Part shown: positions 1-12,235 of the stretch, one piece after another | Layout: each line of letters begins with the position of its first letter | How positions within the stretch are numbered: the stretch's first letter is position 1 | DNA from: Micropterix aruncella | Taxonomy: Eukaryota; Arthropoda; Insecta; Lepidoptera; Micropterigidae | Reading direction: 5' to 3' | DNA: 64,000 bases | Assembly: GCA_944548615.1 (NCBI GenBank) | Contig: OX155960.1 | Coordinates: 16,237,986 to 16,301,985 of the forward strand | The notes under the pieces: model-generated | Told to the model about the DNA's origin: nothing | Databases searched by the model: none | Seen by the model: the letters and a program-made list of their open reading frames with translations, nothing else | Position numbers and translations under genes: made by a program

Positions 1-370
1 ATAAATATATTTATTTTCTATATATTTTTTAATACGTATTTTTACTAAATGTTATATATTATTAGTTATTATTATAAATGATTATTTATTATTGCTATTA
101 TATATTATTATTATTATTATTATACAGTATTACTATTATTTGGTATTACTTGTTTATAGTTGTAATATTATTTTAGTGTAGTGATTCATTTTAACTTGAT
201 TTGATTTAAATTTTTTATTTTTATTTTGGAAGTTATGTAGTTTATAATAATTTGTATTGGTGTTCTCCGTAGAACAGGCTCTGCCTAGTTAGGAACAACA
301 CAATTTATGTTAAGTGCTAACGGTGTAATTTTTTTGTGGACCAATAAATAAATAAATAAAATAAATAAAA
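1..370 (+). mobile_element. LINE 3' UTR and A-rich tail (5' part outside window)
   Basis: AT-rich non-coding sequence ends in a run of AAAT units (about 343-369), the usual tail of an inserted non-LTR retrotransposon on the plus strand. The motif CTAGTTAGG just before the tail (about 286) recurs in other LINE 3' UTRs of this window (54.8 kb; reversed at 34.5 and 61.6 kb), which supports the call. No coding part is visible. Confidence 0.5.
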
Positions 371-382
371 GGGAAACGGTAA

Positions 383-622
383 AATTTCCAATTATTCGGA
401 CTTTAGGAAGTTAATAAAAAATATCTTGAAAGATTCCGTTACAAAAGTACATACAGGCCAAGCTTTTCCTGATCCTCCTGGTTAGGACATTAGCTCAAAA
501 TTATGAAGTTATTGCATTGTCATCGGCCTTTAATACATGTGCAAAATTTCAAATTATTTAGACGTCAGGAAGTTAGTGAAATTTATCATGAAAGATTCCG
601 TTACATACAAATAGGTCAAGTT
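383..622. repeat. Two-copy tandem duplication, period about 160 bp
   Basis: A block of about 80 bp (AAATTTCCAATTATTCGGAC through GATTCCGTTACA and a 'caggccaag' end) at 383-466 recurs diverged at 544-622. Both copies end in a GATTCCGTTACA(T)ACA phrase, which resembles the 3' ends of RTE-type non-coding elements. No gene lies here, and 623-890 shows nothing recognisable. Confidence 0.55.
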
Positions 623-889
623 AACAAAAGCTTTATATAACAATAATGACCACGTGTCGTCTATTCGTAAACAAATAAGTATCAAGGCTTTCTGTCAGGG
701 ACTGTAGAACGTTGCATATCCTTACTTTACTTTTCCGTGTCATCTAGGAAATCAATCGATTTCACAACATTATTTTCTTCATCTTCTTTGCCCAGTGACC
801 TTCCACTGCGTTTACTTGACAATTTTATTGGCGGTACCATAGCATTTAACGGCTCTTATTACGAACTTATTCGACCTTCAGACAGCATG

Positions 890-1675
890 CCTGTGTTTTG
901 ACAGCTAATGGTTGGACAGCTAATAGTTCTCGTGCAGTTGGACCACTAAGACCTGCTCTTTATCTCTGGTCGGTTCAACTGACGGTTCAACCACTATTCG
1001 GTAGCATCCTTGAATTGGGTCAAACCTGGAAAAGACTCCGTTTTCCCTTGTTATGGCCTGGTGGATTGGTTTGTATCGTATCGTTGGTACTGTATCGTCC
1101 CTAATCGCCCCTGTGGGTGCGTGCCCTTTCACAGGATCCCGGTCGTCGACGTCTCCGACGGCGCCCCTGCCGTTTGCTGCCCGTTTTTATTTATTTTTTT
1201 TCGACACCCCGTATGGAGCATACCTTCCACCGCCTCATCATTGAAATAAAAATAATATATTATACTATATAAATAATGAAATATGTTACCGCTTAGTCGC
1301 CTAGCTTAGTTTAGTAATTAAGTAATAATTGTAAACATGTTAAAGTTTAAATAAACGGTTTACGGGGTGCTGGCGGGGGCTGAAGCCCGGAGAATCCTTC
1401 CTAAGGTCTCCGTTCGCTCACCCCTCACGCTCTACCCTTCCGGCATGCGTGAGGTTGTCGTTGCATGACATCCTGGGCAGATAAAACGAACCACGTCGTT
1501 AGAACTGCCCGGGTGGTGGGCGGGGTTTTCAACCCTCGCCTGTCGCCGCGTAAATATTAAATGGTGGATTGGTTTCTTCTGGGGTTGTCCTTTGGGCGCT
1601 GTTAGGCGGTTTGCGAATCGGGCGGCGTCAACCAATCGACTGTGCACTCACGCGAATAACCTTGAGGCATGGAAA
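890..1675 (+). repeat. Family A dispersed repeat, diverged 5' pieces
   Basis: Two GC-richer blocks (890-1215 and about 1360-1670) resemble the copy at 27400-27620: first a CGGNTCAACTNACG/TTCA block, then a block ending in GCGAATCGGGCGGCGTCAACC and CAATCGACTGTGCACTC. They are separated by AT-rich sequence. The short frames inside have no recognisable protein. Function is unknown; a piece of a long retroelement or non-autonomous element is likely. Confidence 0.4.
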
Positions 1676-1800
1676 TACTCCTATGAAATAATTCTTACGA
1701 AATGATTCTCAAGAAATTCTTAAGATTTTTTAATAATTCTTCAGAAATTCCTCAAAGTTCTTAAAAAGAAACTTAAGAAATGATTCTTAAGCAGTGGTTG
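1675..1800. repeat. Degenerate quasi-palindromic block interrupting family A
   Basis: Repeated variants of GAAATGATTCTTAAG in both directions lie exactly where family A copies elsewhere read on (ACTGTGCACTC ... CTGTTTCC). Family A-like sequence resumes after it (TGGTTGTTGACCTAATG, CTACTCTTGAAA). This looks like an insertion or local expansion inside one family A copy. Confidence 0.4.
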
Positions 1801-1953
1801 TTGACCTAATGCCAGCTACTCTTGAAACCGGGTGATAGACAGCCAAAAGCCATAGTCTTTCCCGAGCTCGCACTTCTGCGTGGAGGCCGCCGGGCCCATT
1901 AGCTAAAGAATTTACAGTTCTACTCTGATAAGACTGATTTCGACGATTGCTAG

Positions 1954-2103
1954 CAAAACAATGAAGACGATAATTTGAAGGAAATATTCAAGGCCTATGA
2001 GCCGTCAAGTCCCGAATCCAACGACGAACAAGGACATATAAATGAGGAGTCGAATGAATCTGATAATGATTTTCTGTCGGATATGATAATGATGTTGTCG
2101 TAG
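1954..2103 (+). other. Short acidic open frame, origin unknown
   Basis: Fifty codons between in-frame stops at 1951 and 2101 encode an acidic, Ser/Asn/Glu/Asp-rich peptide (for example SSPESNDEQGHINEESNES). Its composition is non-random and resembles the disordered acidic N-terminus of many transposases, but no domain follows. There is no ATG at the start. It is either a captured coding fragment or chance; I do not assign a function. Confidence 0.2.
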
Positions 2104-2289
2104 CAGACTCCTAGTTAAAGTATTGTTTAGATGTGTATTGTTTAGGAGTATTCCTGCCAAACAGCCAAAAGCCGTTAGTTGTCGTTCTATAATATAGCTA
2201 TATCCTTGTCGATTGTATGAGGCGTTATTATTGACCATTATGTCAATGGGAGCTAACGGGCCCATGATGAGGTGGCCACGATGACCCAT

Positions 2290-2910
2290 GTGTTCAGGGT
2301 CGGTCACACTCACGGGTCAACACCCATCCGACGGCCTCCATGCACGGGGTGCGGACCTGGGTAGGACACTGGGTCAACAAGTCTCCCCTGGGAATCAAAC
2401 CTCTGGCGCTCCTGGACGGTCTGCGCACCGAGCGGCGCTAGCCAATCGATTGTGCTCTCCGACTAACAGTCGGGGGAGTCTGGGAACTGTATTGTTTCCT
2501 ATAGAGCGGGGGTGGTTGCCTACCTTATGGCGACTGCTCTTGAAATGACCATTGTCCATCCGATCCCGGTTCAGAGCCGGGCAAAGGACGCCTTGGTCCG
2601 CGATAGAATCGGTGTACTCCGTTTCACCGCTTCGTAAGGGAGAGGCCCGCGCAAGCGACCTCGAACTCGGAACCAATCGAGAGACCGGAGAAATCTGGTC
2701 ACAATTGGTAGTTAGGGCGCGAGTGCCGCCCGCCAGGTAACATACCTGGCTACTCGCGGTAAGGCGTTGGTCTCTAACGGGTTGTGGCGTAGCTAGACGT
2801 CGGATTTGTTATGTCAAAAGTCTTCTACGCTTACTGCAGGTCGATAGAACGAACAATCGTTAAAACGTCCTGTGGTGACGGGCTCGCCCGTTGTGGTTGA
2901 CATCTCAATA
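2290..2910 (+). repeat. Family A dispersed repeat, most complete plus-strand copy
   Basis: Contains the family core in order: CAATCGATTGTGCTC, CGGGGGAGTCTGG, TTTCCTATAGAGCGGGGGTG, GACTGCTCTTGAAA, GGTCCGCGATAGA, GCAAGCGACCTCGAACTC, then GTAAGGCGTTGGTCTC and a terminal GGTGACGGG(C/T)TCGCC. The same order appears reversed at 63255-63770 and rearranged at 11731-12235. No convincing protein is encoded; short frames are shadows. Confidence 0.6.
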
Positions 2911-3104
2911 TGACCATTATGTAAGTATCTACCGTCTGGACTATCCGTTGCATTTTGAAGCACATATATATTTGTATATGAAAAGGGATGTTGGCATATC
3001 TGTCTGTCTGTCCCAGCTTAATAGGCTCCGAACCCGTTTGACTGATCACGTCGAAAAAAAATATAATATGCATTTTTTCATGAAGAAGGTTTTTATGATA
3101 TCGG

Positions 3105-3437
3105 CTTTGTTATAACTCGCCACTAAGTTGCGCTGCAGCGCGTCAACTTCTATACCGCTCAACCGATTGCCATGAAAATTGATATCCATAGACATCTGAG
3201 CACGCATACTATTTTCGCGCTATTAACTTTATTGTAACTCGTCACCAGATGGCACTGCAGCGCATCAACTTCTATACCGCTCAAGCGATCGCCATGCAAA
3301 TCGGTATACATAGACATTTGGGCACGCATAATATTTTCGCGCTATCCACTTTGTTGTAACTCGCTAGTAGGTGGCGCTGTATACCGTTCAAGCGATCGGC
3401 ATGAATATTAGTATACATAGGTATTTGAGGAAGGATA
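3105..3437. repeat. Minisatellite, about 122-bp unit, 2.7 copies
   Basis: Unit starts CTTTGTTATAACTCGC (3105), CTTTATTGTAACTCGT (3227) and CTTTGTTGTAACTCGC (3349). Each unit carries GGCGCTG, TATACCGCTCAA, CATAGACATTTG and TTTTCGCGCTAT. The third unit is internally shortened and ends near 3437. Units are clearly diverged, so the duplication is not recent. Confidence 0.85.
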
Positions 3438-4140
3438 TAACACGTTAACGCAGGTTAGTAGAATATTACGTCTACTAGTAGAATATAAAAGTTTTTTTCT
3501 GAATGACTCAGACATTTCATTTGTACGCTTAACATACACGTAGGTACATGATCACGACACTCAAAGCAAAGGCAACATAGCTTTCCCCAAAGTCCGTCTG
3601 ACTATAATCCGAAAGTCATTTATGTATTTGGCCTTAACCTTCCAAACACTGACTCATCACACATGGTTTATGAGGTAGACGACCTCGAAAGAATGATACA
3701 ATACCTTTTATAAACTTGCTTATTATAATAAATAATATAATATATCTAAGATAACTTTATAACCACGTACAAACGTAAAAAAATAGGTAAAGGTATACAG
3801 AATAGAACCTTCGAACCTTTGATAATGTTTGATCATTCATTATAATTATTGACTTTTAACGGATCTGATTATGGAGCGTTTATCTTTGATTTTGTCAGAA
3901 TTTGTTTATTATTGGAATTATTTTTAGATTATTATATTTTTCTCATTAGTTTTGGACTATTCATATTTTAGTTTGTTTTTTACTCTTTTTTTACATTTAT
4001 ATATTTTATTAGGTATTTGTGTTTTGAGCGACTATTACTATGACATATTGAATTTATTATGACTATGACATATTACTATGACAAATACTGTATTTGCAAT
4101 TTCGAATGAATAAAAGACTTTGCTATTGACTATTTCACGC
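3438..4140. other. AT-rich sequence without recognised feature
   Basis: No coding frame, repeat match within the window or structural signal was seen, apart from short imperfect repeats of ACTATGACATATT near 4030-4085. Confidence 0.5.
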
Positions 4141-4142
4141 TG

Positions 4143-4660
<518 letters not shown>

Positions 4661-4677
4661 AAATAAAAAATAAAAAA

Positions 4678-5035
4678 TAGCACCTTTAGAAAATAAAAAA
4701 ACGAAATTCGAAATTTTAAATTCTTCCATCTGTCAAGTAGCTCGTCTTGTCTTGTTATTTCCCCTGAAATAATAGGAAATTGAGTGAGTTTACGTATAAA
4801 GAAGGATTGTAGCTTAATTTTTGAGATAATTGGATGAAGGGTGAGCGTTTACTAGTTGAAAAATGGGCCCAACTTAAACCTACTCCTCTTTCCGCAAGTG
4901 AGAGGCATTCATCATTCTCGTTAACACCTAAAGCATTCCCGAATCCGATCAAGGGAATCCTTCGTCACGATGTAAGTGGCTTTTATAATTATTTACTTTA
5001 TAATCATCTTATTGATCAATTCTAAAAAGAATATA
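4678..5035 (+). repeat. Family B copy 2, right arm of the inverted pair
   Basis: Pairs with copy 1 around a centre near 4687 with about 50 bp of A-rich spacer, giving a potential 300-bp hairpin. Its GTAAGT donor-like site is at about 4971. Unlike copies 1 and 3 it runs on past ATCAAATATTTCA into ordinary sequence rather than into TA repeats, showing what the site looks like without the microsatellite. Confidence 0.7.
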
Positions 5036-5234
5036 TACACAAAACTATCAAATATTTCAAAATATTGAATTTTTACATATTTTATGTTTCGTTCATTGTA
5101 AATAATCCATTTAGGTTAAAGGTAATCTTTCCAACTAATAGGAAAGAGCTGACTGCTTCCTTTCATTGATATGAGGGCATGTCACGCTTTTAGTTTTAAG
5201 TTTTCAGCTGAATATTGATCGCAGCTTCTTTATA
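5036..5234. other. Spacer between family B copies 2 and 3
   Basis: Sequence without coding potential. It continues the unexpanded family B 3' side and leads up to the abrupt restart of copy 3 at ATCGCACCTTTAG. Confidence 0.4.
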
Positions 5235-6640
<1,406 letters not shown>

Positions 6641-6648
6641 GGTGTGTT

Positions 6649-6665
6649 GGGGGGGGGGGGGGGGG
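6649..6665. repeat. (G)17 homopolymer
   Basis: Seventeen consecutive G bases beside the LINE relic that follows. Similar G or C runs at 9679-9692, 23480-23490 and 48139-48164 also sit at the edges of repeats. Confidence 0.95.
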
Positions 6666-6734
6666 TTCCATAAGCTTATCATTGCCATTGCAAGTTTTTT
6701 AAGCTGGGGCAGAGTTGATAATGCTAGCGAAGGT

Positions 6735-6926
6735 TTTCTCTTTGTTCCAGATAATTTTAACCGAGCTCGATCACAAAATCTATTTGCAGAGCCGTCCTCG
6801 CGAACCAGCCTAAGTCGGTGGAGTCTGCTTACGCGTGCCTTACGCCACATAAATGCGCTATGTTCGACCGCGTCAGATCTGGATAATTTTACAGCGATCC
6901 CACATATCGTCGCCTTACAATTATAA
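6735..6926 (+). pseudogene. LINE ORF2 C-terminal relic
   Basis: The frame ending at 6926 reads ...FVPDNFNRARSQNLF...SRWSLLTRALRHINALC...DLDNF..., the pattern of the region after the reverse transcriptase in LINE ORF2 proteins (short promoter-distal Cys-poor tail with 'R-S-PL-R---N'). A reversed, diverged copy of the same segment lies near 14000-14110 (SLLTRVL ... INALC in pieces). The reverse transcriptase itself is absent. The start of coding similarity is uncertain. Confidence 0.5.
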
Positions 6927-7340
6927 CTCGATAACTCGAACCTAACAAGTTCTGAGATAAACGCGTTTGAATGCCTTTTTAAAGTTTCAACTCGTCTGCC
7001 ATTTTTGATTTGTGTAAATTAATAGGTGGACCTAACTACTAACCTAAAACTACATAAGTGGATATATCGAGTTCTTGCGCTACGATAGCAAACAGTGCTG
7101 CGAAATTTCAGCTAGATAAGTCTACATATCGATTTTTAGTATTATAGCCGGAGCTAATTTTCAACGTATCAATCACCGTTAACTCCTAAGGGCAGGGCAA
7201 TTTCAGTTATCTGGTTTTAAGGGAACATGGAGTTGATATTTTTACATCTTCTGGCATACTTATCTCAAAAATTCCAATTTTCGAATTATCAAGTCACAAT
7301 TGTAAGACGACGATATATTCAAGTTGTGGGCATTGGGCTA
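6927..7340. other. No recognised feature
   Basis: LINE 3' UTR is possible immediately after 6926, but no poly-A tail or boundary is visible. Confidence 0.3.
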
Positions 7341-7344
7341 CTTA

Positions 7345-7475
7345 TTTATTTGCAGGAATAGGGGTGTCATTGTTCTTGTGATAAATGGTTTGGTTTTTGT
7401 TAAAAGCGCCCACTCTGCTATCCCTTTCTGGGTTGTATTTATTTTATTTACTGCCCATTGGTGTTCCTTTTTAGT
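7345..7475 (-). repeat. Direct repeat flanking the BEL/Pao relic (copy near RT)
   Basis: About 130 bp containing AATAGGGGTGTCATTGTTCT, GCGCCCACTCTGCTATCCCT and TTTATTTACTGCCCATTGG, repeated with few changes at 9132-9262. On the minus strand the second copy reads as protein-like sequence (QWAVNKRITAQEGIAEWAL), so it may be a coding segment of the same retroelement rather than an LTR. Confidence 0.6.
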
Positions 7476-7499
7476 GTAAAGTTCCCTTGTTAGTGAACC

Positions 7500-8215
7500 C
7501 AGCTTGTTAGTGAACCCAGCTTATCTCTTTTATAACGCGTTTTGCTTCATCTATAGTGGGCGCCCCGAATAATAAGTCGTCAACATACTTATGGTTTACG
7601 ATCGCTTCCACGGCATCAAGAAAGCGATGGTCCAAACTCCGTCCTTCAAGTCAGTCGTCTTCCTTAATATTTCTTCAGCCCTTTAGACATCCTTTAATTC
7701 CCGGCTCTTGCTAGGCCAAAGCTCTTCGAGTTTCGAATTCGCCTATAGTAGTGCCTGAAGCACCGTCTTCCTACCCGGGCATTCGCGTGTACAAAGTAGA
7801 GGATATGTCGGGTTGCGTTGATTTGTTACCCACGGCCATCCAACCGAGCTCCGTCTTAGATAAAGAAGATCCTCAAATATTTTTGTATGACCCCGTGATA
7901 CGATTTTGTAAGACCCCGTGAACTCCTAGTAGTCCGCGCCTATAAATAACATCGGCCGTACTTCGGCTAATTTTCCCTCAACTTTCTTGCCCTGGCCCAC
8001 TCCCTGGTGGTATTCCGTTGGAATACTCTTTAACTCAGGTAGGTTCTACGCGGCGACACTATAGGCTTGCTTATAGAACTCTCTCTGGCCCGATTCTCCC
8101 CTAGTTTTAAACGATACGGCCTCTACTACTTGCGCCGAGGCCCGTAGACCGCCTACACCCATTACCTCTATCGATTGATCCTCCGGGGCGTGTGGGTGTT
8201 CTTTTGCCCATCTCG
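7500..8215 (-). pseudogene. BEL/Pao retroelement pol relic (protease to RT start)
   Basis: Read right to left, the minus strand gives a broken frame with a protease-tail-like segment (ADVIY, ELGWMAVGN), a region like the N-terminal side of Pao RT (SKLEELWPSKSRELKDV) and, at about 7500-7640, an open stretch with the RT active-site box HKYVDDLLFGAPTIDEA. KYVDD is the characteristic BEL/Pao form of the YxDD motif. Frame changes and stops show decay. After SWVH the frame ends at a stop and the rest of RT, RNase H and integrase are missing. Confidence 0.65.
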
Positions 8216-8219
8216 ATGT

Positions 8220-8636
8220 TCATCCCGCTGCGTCTTCCAAGTCTGCGAGATCACTTCTTTGCTCGTCGCCGCCGCTGCCTTCCGATTTAAAGGTCTCGGA
8301 CACTACGTCCAGCACCCTCATTGCATGTTGTGTATCGGCGTCTAGCATATCCAGTTCCGCTTCTAGTTCGGCTTGAGGAACTTGTACCACTGCCGCAGCT
8401 TTGGGTTCCTCCGCTCTGCGCTTTGTCGCTGCTATTTCTTCTACAGCTCTAAACTGATCTTCTCGCGATCTCGTTTCCAACTCCAGTTTCTTTTTCTCCA
8501 CGGCTACTCTCGCTCTTTCTCTCGTGACCCTCCTTAACTCATCGGGGGCCTCCATCACTTCCTGTATTCTCCCACTTCTTCTGCTATTTACCGACCAAGC
8601 TGTGGATCCTCTTCTTGACTCGTTTGTTGAAGCCAT
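8220..8636 (-). pseudogene. BEL/Pao-type Gag N-terminal region
   Basis: A 138-residue frame starting at ATG (8636). It has a basic, Ser-rich start, then a highly charged helix (residues about 30-100) with RERARVAVEKKKLELETRSRE and AELEAELDMLDAD, the coiled-coil typical of the beginning of BEL/Pao Gag. It stops after 138 residues, far short of a Gag, and is followed on the same strand by the pol relic. That order (gag then protease/RT) is as in an intact element with a large internal deletion. Confidence 0.6.
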
Positions 8637-8676
8637 TTTTGTTGCCGATTCTACTCATGGTTTTTTTTCTTTTTTT

Positions 8677-8706
8677 AAAATCCGACGTCCTTCGACGTCG
8701 GATTTT
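8677..8706. repeat. Perfect 13-bp hairpin with 4-nt loop
   Basis: AAAATCCGACGTC and its exact complement flank CTTC. It lies just upstream of the Gag frame on the minus strand, preceded by a T-rich run. A terminator-like or replication-slippage product is possible; its role is unknown. Confidence 0.85.
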
Positions 8707-8838
8707 GGAATCATACTTAGAGGAGTCGCCACTGGTATCGGTAGGTACAATACTATTCACTTAATCGGAGTAATTTACATGTATATTCGAGACAAAAAAA
8801 TAATCTACCTAGGACGGGCCTTCTCCCAGTAAGGAACT

Positions 8839-8868
8839 TAAGTTGTATGCTTTTAAGCATACAACTTA
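8839..8868. repeat. Perfect 14-bp hairpin with 2-nt loop
   Basis: TAAGTTGTATGCTT, then TT, then the exact complement. Such near-spacerless palindromes recur at 11008-11061, 11731-11790 and 56176-56391. Confidence 0.85.
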
Positions 8869-9131
8869 GTAAGTTAGTTAAGTGACATATCATAACGTCT
8901 AATTTCTCTTATAATTATTATTTTAAATTTTATTACATTCCTTAAACCTATTCGCCTATATGTGAATTATTACAGGCATGTCCATATATCTGCATTACGG
9001 CTTTATTGGATGAGTATTAAGGCATAAAGGCTCTCACACAGTATTTTGTTCTTGTTATTGCATAGGCAGCATCCGAAACCCTCGTTTTATTGCTTCCGCA
9101 AAAGGGGCGATCTCCTTTCAACTATATTCCT

Positions 9132-9262
9132 TGCAGCAATAGGGGTGTCATTGTTCTTGTGATAAATGGTTTGGTTCTTGTTTAAAGCGCCCACTCTGCT
9201 ATCCCTTCCTGGGCTGTAATTCTTTTATTTACTGCCCATTGGTCTTCCTTTGACTTCAATTT
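9132..9262 (-). repeat. Direct repeat flanking the BEL/Pao relic (copy near Gag)
   Basis: Second copy of the block at 7345-7475, in the same orientation about 1.79 kb away. It carries a long open minus-strand frame broken by one TAA. The stretch 8870-9130 has no other recognised content. Confidence 0.6.
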
Positions 9263-9479
9263 CTTTGTTCCTATTTCCATAGTGGGTGTAATAAAAGGTT
9301 GAGATATTGCCGGTTTTTTAAGCCTGTTAATGTGCCTCGAAATAATTTTCCTAATGACGATTCCTAACGAAATAGTTTTCCAATATGATGTAGTATTTTC
9401 TTTAGGCGGTATTTATTTATTTTGCGTCGCTTGTATAAAAGATGTTCCAACCGAATTGTATCGAATTTTAGGTCTTTAA

Positions 9480-9700
9480 CTGCCATATTTCGAGATTGAT
9501 GTATGGCTAGAGCGGCCTCCGGTGAACCGATTTTAACTACAATTTTCAGCTGCCAAATTTCAGCTTAATAGGACAAAGGGTTTAGGCGATACAGTGGAGG
9601 AATACAAATACATAGACATAGACGCACACACAGACTCACAGAGTGACTTCAGTCTATAAACGGTCTTAATCATCTCATGGGGGGGGGGGGGGTCCAACAT
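9480..9700 (-). repeat. Family C dispersed repeat, minus copy, with (G)14
   Basis: The reverse complement matches family C at 23190-23390 and 32600-32830: a G-run or Pu-rich stretch, GAGACCATTTCCAGACTGAAG-like core, a TGTGTGTG-rich block, then TCCTCCAC. Here the (CA)/(AGAC) block is about 9610-9650 and the G-run 9679-9692. 9701-10020 holds nothing recognised. Confidence 0.55.
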
Positions 9701-10021
9701 GAATATTTCTGTCTTCATATCTAATTTCTTTTAGCGCGTCCACAATACTTTCCCTTGGGCCTTGAACGTAAAAATAGAAAAGATAAATAAGGAGAAGGAG
9801 CCGATGAAAGTGATTGACTAAGTGGAGAGAGTTCGTCTTGAAGGTGATGCGTGATACACCGCTTGAACAGCAATTTGTGAACAAGCCAATATCGAAAACT
9901 TTGTCATAATATACAGTCCCGGATTTACGATTATTCCGGGTCGAGGTAAAAGCTTGACATTGACGTCCCTCCCCTCTAGCATTTGAGATGCATAATTTTT
10001 AAAAAAGTAGAAAAGAATAAA

Positions 10022-10640
10022 AAACACGACTGCCGCTACAGAAAGGGATCCATTTTATTTTAAAATCTCTTTATTACTGTTTTTTATGTTATATTTGTTG
10101 TTTAGGTATCTATCCACATAGATAGATGTATATTTTAGAATATACTCAATCAGGCCTTTCTTTGGACACTAAACACGATATATTCATGTTAATCTATTGA
10201 CATTTGGACATTTAGACAACAGCTATTTACTTGATATTTGGGCAGTTAAGGTATCCTATGACATTCAGAATGACATGACGATTCTAACAATACTACACTC
10301 TTCTAAATCGATTCAAACTTTTATTAGTTATGGTGGAATAAAGAAACGGAAACCATATATAAATGAACCCTGACACATTACACTTCTTTTTTGTTGGGTA
10401 GTCGTGTAAAAACTCACAAACAAATAAATTCTACTAATACTACACACTTCTAAATCGGTTTAAGCGTTTAGAAGTTATGGCGGAATAAAGAAACGGAAAA
10501 CATACAAAGATGAAACATGAACACATTACACTCCTTTTTTGTTAGGCAATCATTTGAAAACTCAAAAACAAATACGGTTTTACCAAAATTACACACTTCT
10601 AAATCGGTTCAAGCGTTTATAAGTTTTTTTAAAAAAGGTA
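10022..10640 (+). repeat. Family I dispersed repeat with internal minisatellite
   Basis: 10022-10385 is matched in reverse at 60590-60975 (shared: AGCGGCAGTCGTGTT edge, GAATATACTCAATCA, ACATTTAGACAA, TTCTAACAATACTACAC). From 10290 a unit of about 150 bp (AATAAAGAAACGGAAAACAT ... CTCCTTTTTTGTTAGGCAATC ... CACTTCTAAATCGGTTCAAG) is repeated in tandem, with a further diverged unit at 11085-11200 beyond the inserted LINE piece. Confidence 0.65.
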
Positions 10641-10724
10641 TTATTTGTTGAGTGGGGCTTTTCTAAGGTCTTTATGAGCCTTGTAACACTGTGACCATTG
10701 CTGATCTATTGTGTTCGCCACCTA

Positions 10725-10979
10725 CTATAGTTCTGCGCTAAGCCTTGTGTCATTTAAGATCGGCAACAGGTTTTTGGCGCCAGATTGTTTTACCTCCTCA
10801 GGTTGGAGGTAATGACCGACCAAGTGGGTGTATCTTTTACGCATCAGCGGGCCACACTCGCACATGAGGTGCTGGGGAGTTTCCTCTGCTCCTTGGCAGA
10901 ACCTGCACATTTTTGTGTCTCTGAGCTTAAGGTTGAACATGTGTTTGTTCAGGCCACAATGCCCCGTGAGCGCCCTCAC
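10725..10979 (-). pseudogene. LINE ORF2 terminal zinc-knuckle relic
   Basis: The 84-residue minus-strand frame starts ALTGHCGLNKHMF and continues to CRFCQGAEETPQHLMCEC, a C-x2-C-x8-H-x4-C arrangement seen after the reverse transcriptase/RNase H of LINEs of the R1/I-type groups (the LTGH...N motif precedes it there too). It sits inside the family I minisatellite array, splitting off the last unit. Only this C-terminal piece is preserved. Confidence 0.6.
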
Positions 10980-11007
10980 CAGTTGATTGTTCCTCCTAGA
11001 TTGTTCC

Positions 11008-11061
11008 TATTTAGCGACAAGGCCTCACGGGCCTAGGCCCGTGAGGCCTTGTCGCTAAATA
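11008..11061. repeat. Perfect 54-bp palindrome without spacer
   Basis: TATTTAGCGACAAGGCCT (plus CACGGGCCT) is followed immediately by its exact 27-base complement, with the centre CCT|AGG at 11034/11035. The left half continues the coding strand of the zinc-knuckle relic, so this is a fold-back duplication at the break point of that LINE fragment. Confidence 0.95.
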
Positions 11062-11204
11062 AGGTCGTAAACCTTAAGTAGCGCTTTGGAATGATTTATA
11101 AGTTATGGTGAAATATAGATACGAAAACATACATAGATGAACCTTGAACGCATTAGACTCCTTTTTTGTTGGGCAATCGTGTAAAAACTGACAAAAAAGT
11201 ACAC

Positions 11205-11730
11205 CGGTTGGGAATTTTGTGAACGAGGAATATTCTTATTCCCCGGTCACAACCCATAAATAAGCCCCAGTGTCGACAATGCACAAGCCAGACTGTACAC
11301 ACTCCTTCAATCCCTATGTCTCAGCAAATTTTAAATCACCTAATAATTATAGTGATATGTTTGAAAGAGTAGTTGTTAACAAATAAAACTATCGCGTGTT
11401 ACTTGCATACCTAATCAGCCACATAAATACCGACCGCCGCTTGACATTCGGCCGTTCGGGTATATTCGGCTCCGCTCGTATAGTTCCGTCCCTTCTGTCC
11501 GTGAGGTGGATTTTTTCTGGGCGCGTCGAAGATTTCCCTGGCAGATACACTACACACACTGTACACGCGTTCAAAAATCAAAGTAGGATGCGTTTCAAAA
11601 TCAAATGAATAAACAGTAGTACGACTCGCCCTGGATGCTAAGCGCTTAAGTGAAACAAGTTTTTGAACACCTGAATTCGGCGCCCCTTTTAATTGCCACC
11701 CGGGGCAGGTGCCCCGCCTTAACCGGTAGA
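11205..11730. other. No recognised gene; short CpG-containing stretch
   Basis: 11420-11560 is richer in CpG than its surroundings, with small frames on both strands but no recognisable protein or splice signals. Confidence 0.3.
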
Positions 11731-12235
11731 TGCTATCTTGCGGTTAAGGCGTTGGTCAAGATACCAACGCCTTAACCGCGAGATAGCCAGGAGTGTTACC
11801 CAGCGGGCTTACACTCACGCCCTTACTTCCAATTGCGACCAGATTGCTCCAGTCTCTCGATTGGTTACGAGTTCGAGGTCGCTTGCGCGGTCCGCTCCCT
11901 TAAGGAGCGGTGAAACGGTGTATACAGATTCTATCGCGGGCCACGGCATCGTTTGCCCGGTTGTTCACCAAGAATCGGGTAGCCGATGGTCGTTTTAAGA
12001 GCAGTCGCCGTAATGTACACAACCATCCCCGCTCTATAGGAAACAGTACTGCTTCCAGACTCCCCCGACTGTTAGTCAGAGTGCACAGTCTATTGGCTTA
12101 CACGGTGCGCAGACCGTAAGAGTGGGCATGTGGCGGAGCATGGCAGTGGACTGTTTTTGTCCAAGTCTTCTGCCCTCACTTCAAGGAGATCGACTAATCG
12201 TTAAAAGTTCCTGAGGTGACGGCCTCCTAGTTCCT
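11731..12235 (-). repeat. Family A copy with fold-back end and internal inversion
   Basis: 11731-11790 is an inverted repeat (GCTATCTTGCGGTTAAGGCG ... its complement with a few-base loop). 11760-12120 is family A in reverse orientation. From about 12130 the family A end (GTCCAAGTCTTCTGCCCTCA ... GAGGTGACGG) is in forward orientation. One copy has therefore been rearranged by inversion around the TTAAGGCGTTGG segment. Confidence 0.65.

Noticed and set aside
11395..11560. CpG-richer stretch as a host promoter or exon
   Set aside because: No start codon with splice donor and no protein-like frame; sits between repeat copies.
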